Shown: positions 4,463 to 6,547 of the stretch, piece by piece
Position numbering within the stretch: position 1 is the first letter of the stretch
How the letters are laid out: the number at the start of each line of letters is the position of its first letter
NCBI GenBank assembly: GCA_900547825.1
Contig: URII01000084.1
Span: forward strand, 1-6,547
Direction: 5' to 3'
DNA length: 6,547 nucleotides
Source: an uncultured Porphyromonadaceae bacterium
Lineage (GTDB): Bacteria; Bacteroidota; Bacteroidia; Bacteroidales; Muribaculaceae
Position numbers and translations under genes: made by a program
The notes under the pieces: generated by a model
The model's database searches: none
Told to the model about the DNA's origin: nothing
The model's input: the letters and a program-made list of their open reading frames with translations, nothing else

Positions 4463-6250
4463 TCAATGGATAATGATTTTCCGGGTGACAGGGCCGCGGC
4501 GCTCGATGTAGAGACCGGGGGAAGTGGGACAACACGGGAGCGGTATGCCGGCCGGGGTGTACCACTGGGACCGTATGTTGCCATTGGTATCGGGGTCGGC
4601 GATGACGGTCAGTCCTCCTACCGTGGCGCCATTACGAGTCAGGGTAAGTGTAGGAGTGAAGCTGTCCGTGTCGGCAAACATGGCGTATTCACCTGATGGA
4701 AGAACGATATGACCTGACTCGGTACATGGAGTTGATGCGGGATAGACCTTCAGGGCAACAGTAGCTGTAGCCGTGCGATCAAGACGTACTGTGTCAGTGG
4801 CTTCAACCCTGCCATAGCTCAACGATCCGCTATGCCACTCGCTTCCGCCAGATAACGACAGCATAAGGTGACCGTAGCCATCATCCTCAGTACCTTCTGC
4901 GGTTCCTGCCATGGCAAGGCGCACATTGCGCCATGTAGCCACATCAAATCCTGAACTCACAAATCCTCTTGGACTCTGTTCCAAAGGGCAGCTATAGAAT
5001 GACGGATCACCCCATGAGGCGTGGAGGGAGGTAGGAATAATCCGGTAGTCCGAAATGTTCTCTATCCCTGCAAAGCTACTGCCACGTATGGAACTGTACA
5101 TGTCGCCCTTGGCAATGATTCCATGCCCTATATGGTCTGGATTAGTACTTAATCCTATATCTTGCTGCTGGCTGCCGTTGACTTTGAGCTGCATTCCTAT
5201 GACTTTCGTTGGATCGTCCTCCTCAGGCTCATCGGCTACAAGAAGTTCTCTGAGGCCGGAGTTTTCATCATAGGGCCCGAATACGGCTTCGCCTTCCTTG
5301 GAGATATGCCCTACGATATATCCCCGCACATACACTCCCTGCGGACCGTAGCCGTCGGCCCACTCTCCGACCATACCGAGCACCTGAGCCACAGTATAGG
5401 GAGAGGCGACCGTTCCCTCACCTGTCCCGATGGACTCCACTACCAATGACGAGGGAATAGTGCTCCCGCTACGAGCTGAACCTTCAGTATACGTAAATGT
5501 GACGCGGACAGCCGCCGTTATATTACTTACAAATTCCCCACCTCCGAACCATGTATGAACCGTGGAACCATCCTCAAGAGGTTTCTCATCATTACCGGCT
5601 CCGAACTGCCATTGGCCTCCACTTATTGCCCACCGTCCATTAAGACCATCCGGGAAGACACCGGTATATTCACCGGCGCCACTGCGGACAAGGGCTCCAC
5701 GGAAACCGCCATCGCCGTTAACATTTCCTTCTATATATAGCTCCTGCGGCTGCGGTAAATCCGAGCCGCCCTGCGACGGATCATAAAGCTCGATGGTATA
5801 GTCTGTAACGCCCTTCCTATAATCGACTCTTGGCATGCCGCTACTCATATACCATGTACCCACAAATGAAAGTTCTCCGAGATAAACTTCAGGATGCAGC
5901 GACAGGTTGATATCATCAATCGTCCCGTCGCTCGCCAACTTGACGTAGCACAACGGATTTGAAAGAGTGGCCTCACGGCTATCCGCCAAAATCAGATTGC
6001 GTCCTACCTTGGTATCGGCCACAGCGGGAAGGCCAAGGACAACCGTCTTTGCCGTCATGTCATAATATCCAACCACATAACCATGTACACGTACCACAAT
6101 ATCTTCATCCAAAGTGGTGGAATTGAGCTCCGATACACTGCATTCCGGAATGGCAGCGGCAGATGCATGCGACATAAGGGATATCACCAAGACTGACGCC
6201 AACATTATCAGGAGACGCCAAGGGTACGACTTCAACATTGCTTTTTTCAT
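4463..6250 (-). CDS. Secreted DUF6359-like protein with type IX-style C-terminal tail
   Basis: A 595-residue protein starting at the ATG at 6250; a GTG at 6298 would extend it by 16 residues but would put them before the signal peptide. Residues 1-31 are a signal peptide: basic KKAMLKSYPWR, hydrophobic core LLIMLASVLVISL, then SHASA before the likely cut. Two similar beta-rich modules follow at about 41-154 and 283-405, each with a VRV/YVRGYIVG strand, an ILADS/LLVADE motif and a late VGTWY/AKGDMY strand; this is the pattern I associate with DUF6359 (OB-fold-like). Between them, 171-256 starts LYIEGNVNGDGGF and resembles carbohydrate-binding beta-sandwich modules of the SusE/SusF kind, less certainly. 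The end (WYTPAGIPL, PTSPGLYIERRGPVTRKIIIH) matches the short C-terminal tail common on Bacteroidales surface or secreted proteins and linked to type IX secretion. The biochemical role is unknown. It is alone between the rRNA operon and tRNA-Leu, with no clear terminator seen after it. Confidence 0.8.
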   Translation of the reverse strand: MKKAMLKSYPWRLLIMLASVLVISLMSHASAAAIPECSVSELNSTTLDEDIVVRVHGYVVGYYDMTAKTVVLGLPAVADTKVGRNLILADSREATLSNPLCYVKLASDGTIDDINLSLHPEVYLGELSFVGTWYMSSGMPRVDYRKGVTDYTIELYDPSQGGSDLPQPQELYIEGNVNGDGGFRGALVRSGAGEYTGVFPDGLNGRWAISGGQWQFGAGNDEKPLEDGSTVHTWFGGGEFVSNITAAVRVTFTYTEGSARSGSTIPSSLVVESIGTGEGTVASPYTVAQVLGMVGEWADGYGPQGVYVRGYIVGHISKEGEAVFGPYDENSGLRELLVADEPEEDDPTKVIGMQLKVNGSQQQDIGLSTNPDHIGHGIIAKGDMYSSIRGSSFAGIENISDYRIIPTSLHASWGDPSFYSCPLEQSPRGFVSSGFDVATWRNVRLAMAGTAEGTEDDGYGHLMLSLSGGSEWHSGSLSYGRVEATDTVRLDRTATATVALKVYPASTPCTESGHIVLPSGEYAMFADTDSFTPTLTLTRNGATVGGLTVIADPDTNGNIRSQWYTPAGIPLPCCPTSPGLYIERRGPVTRKIIIH

Positions 6251-6315
6251 TCGGAATGGAGATAAGAAATTTAAGCTACTTTTTACTATGACAGCCACAA
6301 AAAGCCGCTACAAGA

Positions 6316-6347
6316 CAAATATAATCCTTTCCAAACTACTGGCCAAA
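6316..6347 (-). promoter_or_regulatory. Promoter of the DUF6359-like gene (TTTG-N20-TATATTTG)
   Basis: On the minus strand TTTG (6347-6344) and TATATTTG (6323-6316) are separated by 20 bp, a full match to the Bacteroidota -33/-7 consensus and the same spacing as the tRNA-Leu promoter. Transcription would begin near 6310, giving a leader of about 60 nt before the ATG at 6250, which supports that start over the GTG at 6298. Confidence 0.75.
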
Positions 6348-6383
6348 TATTATTTCGCTTTTTTTCGACATTCCGAACAAAAT

Positions 6384-6419
6384 TATAGGACTTATAGGAC
6401 TAATAGGTCATATAGGACT
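6384..6419. repeat. 9-bp tandem repeat TATAGGACT, four units
   Basis: Units lie at 6384, 6393, 6402 and 6411. Units 1, 2 and 4 are identical TATAGGACT; unit 3 is AATAGGTCA. The array lies in the spacer between the 5S terminator and the promoter of the DUF6359-like gene. Similar short TATAGGAC-type arrays occur between genes in several Bacteroidales genomes as far as I recall. No coding role: the open frame through it is a shadow. Confidence 0.8.
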
Positions 6420-6450
6420 TATTGATCCTATTCTGTTGCCGGCGGGGCAT

Positions 6451-6486
6451 AAAAAAAGCAGCGCGGCCCGGTTGGGTCGCGCTGCT
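6451..6486 (-). terminator. Rho-independent terminator of the rRNA operon
   Basis: On the minus strand a strong GC-rich stem pairs GCAGCGCG (6458-6465) with CGCGCTGC (6478-6485), extended inward by a G-U and three G-C pairs around a 4-nt loop, and is followed by seven T bases (A-run 6451-6457). It lies just after the 5S rRNA 3' end. Confidence 0.9.
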
Positions 6487-6492
6487 GTGGAA

Positions 6493-6547
6493 GGGGCGGT
6501 TACCTACTTTCCCGCTTTCGCAGTATCATCGGCGTGGTGAGGTTTAA
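6493..6547 (-). rRNA. rrf: 5S ribosomal RNA, 3' half (partial)
   Basis: Read on the minus strand the sequence contains CACGCCGATGATACTGC, then GGGAAAGTAGGTAACCGCC, the conserved 3' half of bacterial 5S rRNA (loop E/helix IV region and closing helix I strand). About 55 of roughly 110 nt are present; the gene continues off the right edge, presumably preceded by 23S and 16S genes. The exact 3' end (6493-6496) is uncertain because the partner strand of helix I is not in the window. Confidence 0.9.

Noticed and set aside
4047..4511. Plus-strand open frame of 154 codons across the tRNA region
   Set aside because: It runs antisense through tRNA-Leu and its terminator (giving GLEPARLAALAPETSAS, a common spurious translation of tRNA-Leu antisense) and into the 3' end of the DUF6359-like gene.
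6384..6419. CRISPR-like array
   Set aside because: Units are only 9 bp, directly contiguous with no spacers, and no cas gene is present.
6114..6425. Plus-strand open frame ending in RTYRTNRSYRTY
   Set aside because: Its end is only the translated 9-bp repeat and the rest is antisense to the signal peptide and promoter of the DUF6359-like gene.

Overview
The window looks like a junction between the end of an integrated mobile element and the chromosome of a Bacteroidota (Bacteroidales-type) bacterium. Three things point to this phylum. Two minus-strand promoters follow the TTTG-N20-TAnnTTTG pattern of the Bacteroidota housekeeping sigma factor. The left half carries RteC/RteB-type regulators and the tail of a very large helicase/methylase, all typical of Bacteroides conjugative elements. 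The right half encodes a secreted protein with DUF6359-like modules and a type IX-style C-terminal tail. No species can be named from this sequence alone.

Left part, about 1-4197 (inferred element): the C-terminal end of a large helicase/methylase-type protein (+); an untranslated leader with an unusual hairpin/pseudoknot candidate; a 103-residue MerR/excisionase-like helix-turn-helix protein (+) with a strong terminator; a convergent RteC-family regulator (-); a 325-bp AT-rich divergent intergenic region with two copies of the palindrome ATAAAG-N3-CTTTAT; a 438-residue NtrC/RteB-like regulator (+) whose receiver and AAA+ signature residues are mostly lost; a nitroreductase (+) coupled to it by an ATGA overlap; a terminator; and a region with four GTTGACA copies ending at a tRNA gene. 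RteB, RteC and a small Xis-type protein form the excision-control cascade of CTnDOT-like elements, so this set is probably a reduced version of that circuit with a nitroreductase as cargo. No integrase, RteA kinase or transfer gene lies in the window.

Right part, 4198-6547 (chromosome): a tRNA-Leu(CAG) gene on the minus strand with its own promoter and terminator, its 3' end facing the element, as expected for integration into a tRNA 3' end; a 595-residue secreted DUF6359-like protein (-) with a well-formed promoter; a 9-bp tandem repeat; and the terminator and 3' half of a 5S rRNA (-), so an rRNA operon continues off the right edge. Everything on this side reads leftward.

The points most worth a second look are the degenerate RteB-like regulator with its paired operator-like palindromes, the possible pseudoknot over the ribosome-binding region of the excisionase-like gene, and the repeat-rich element terminus beside tRNA-Leu.
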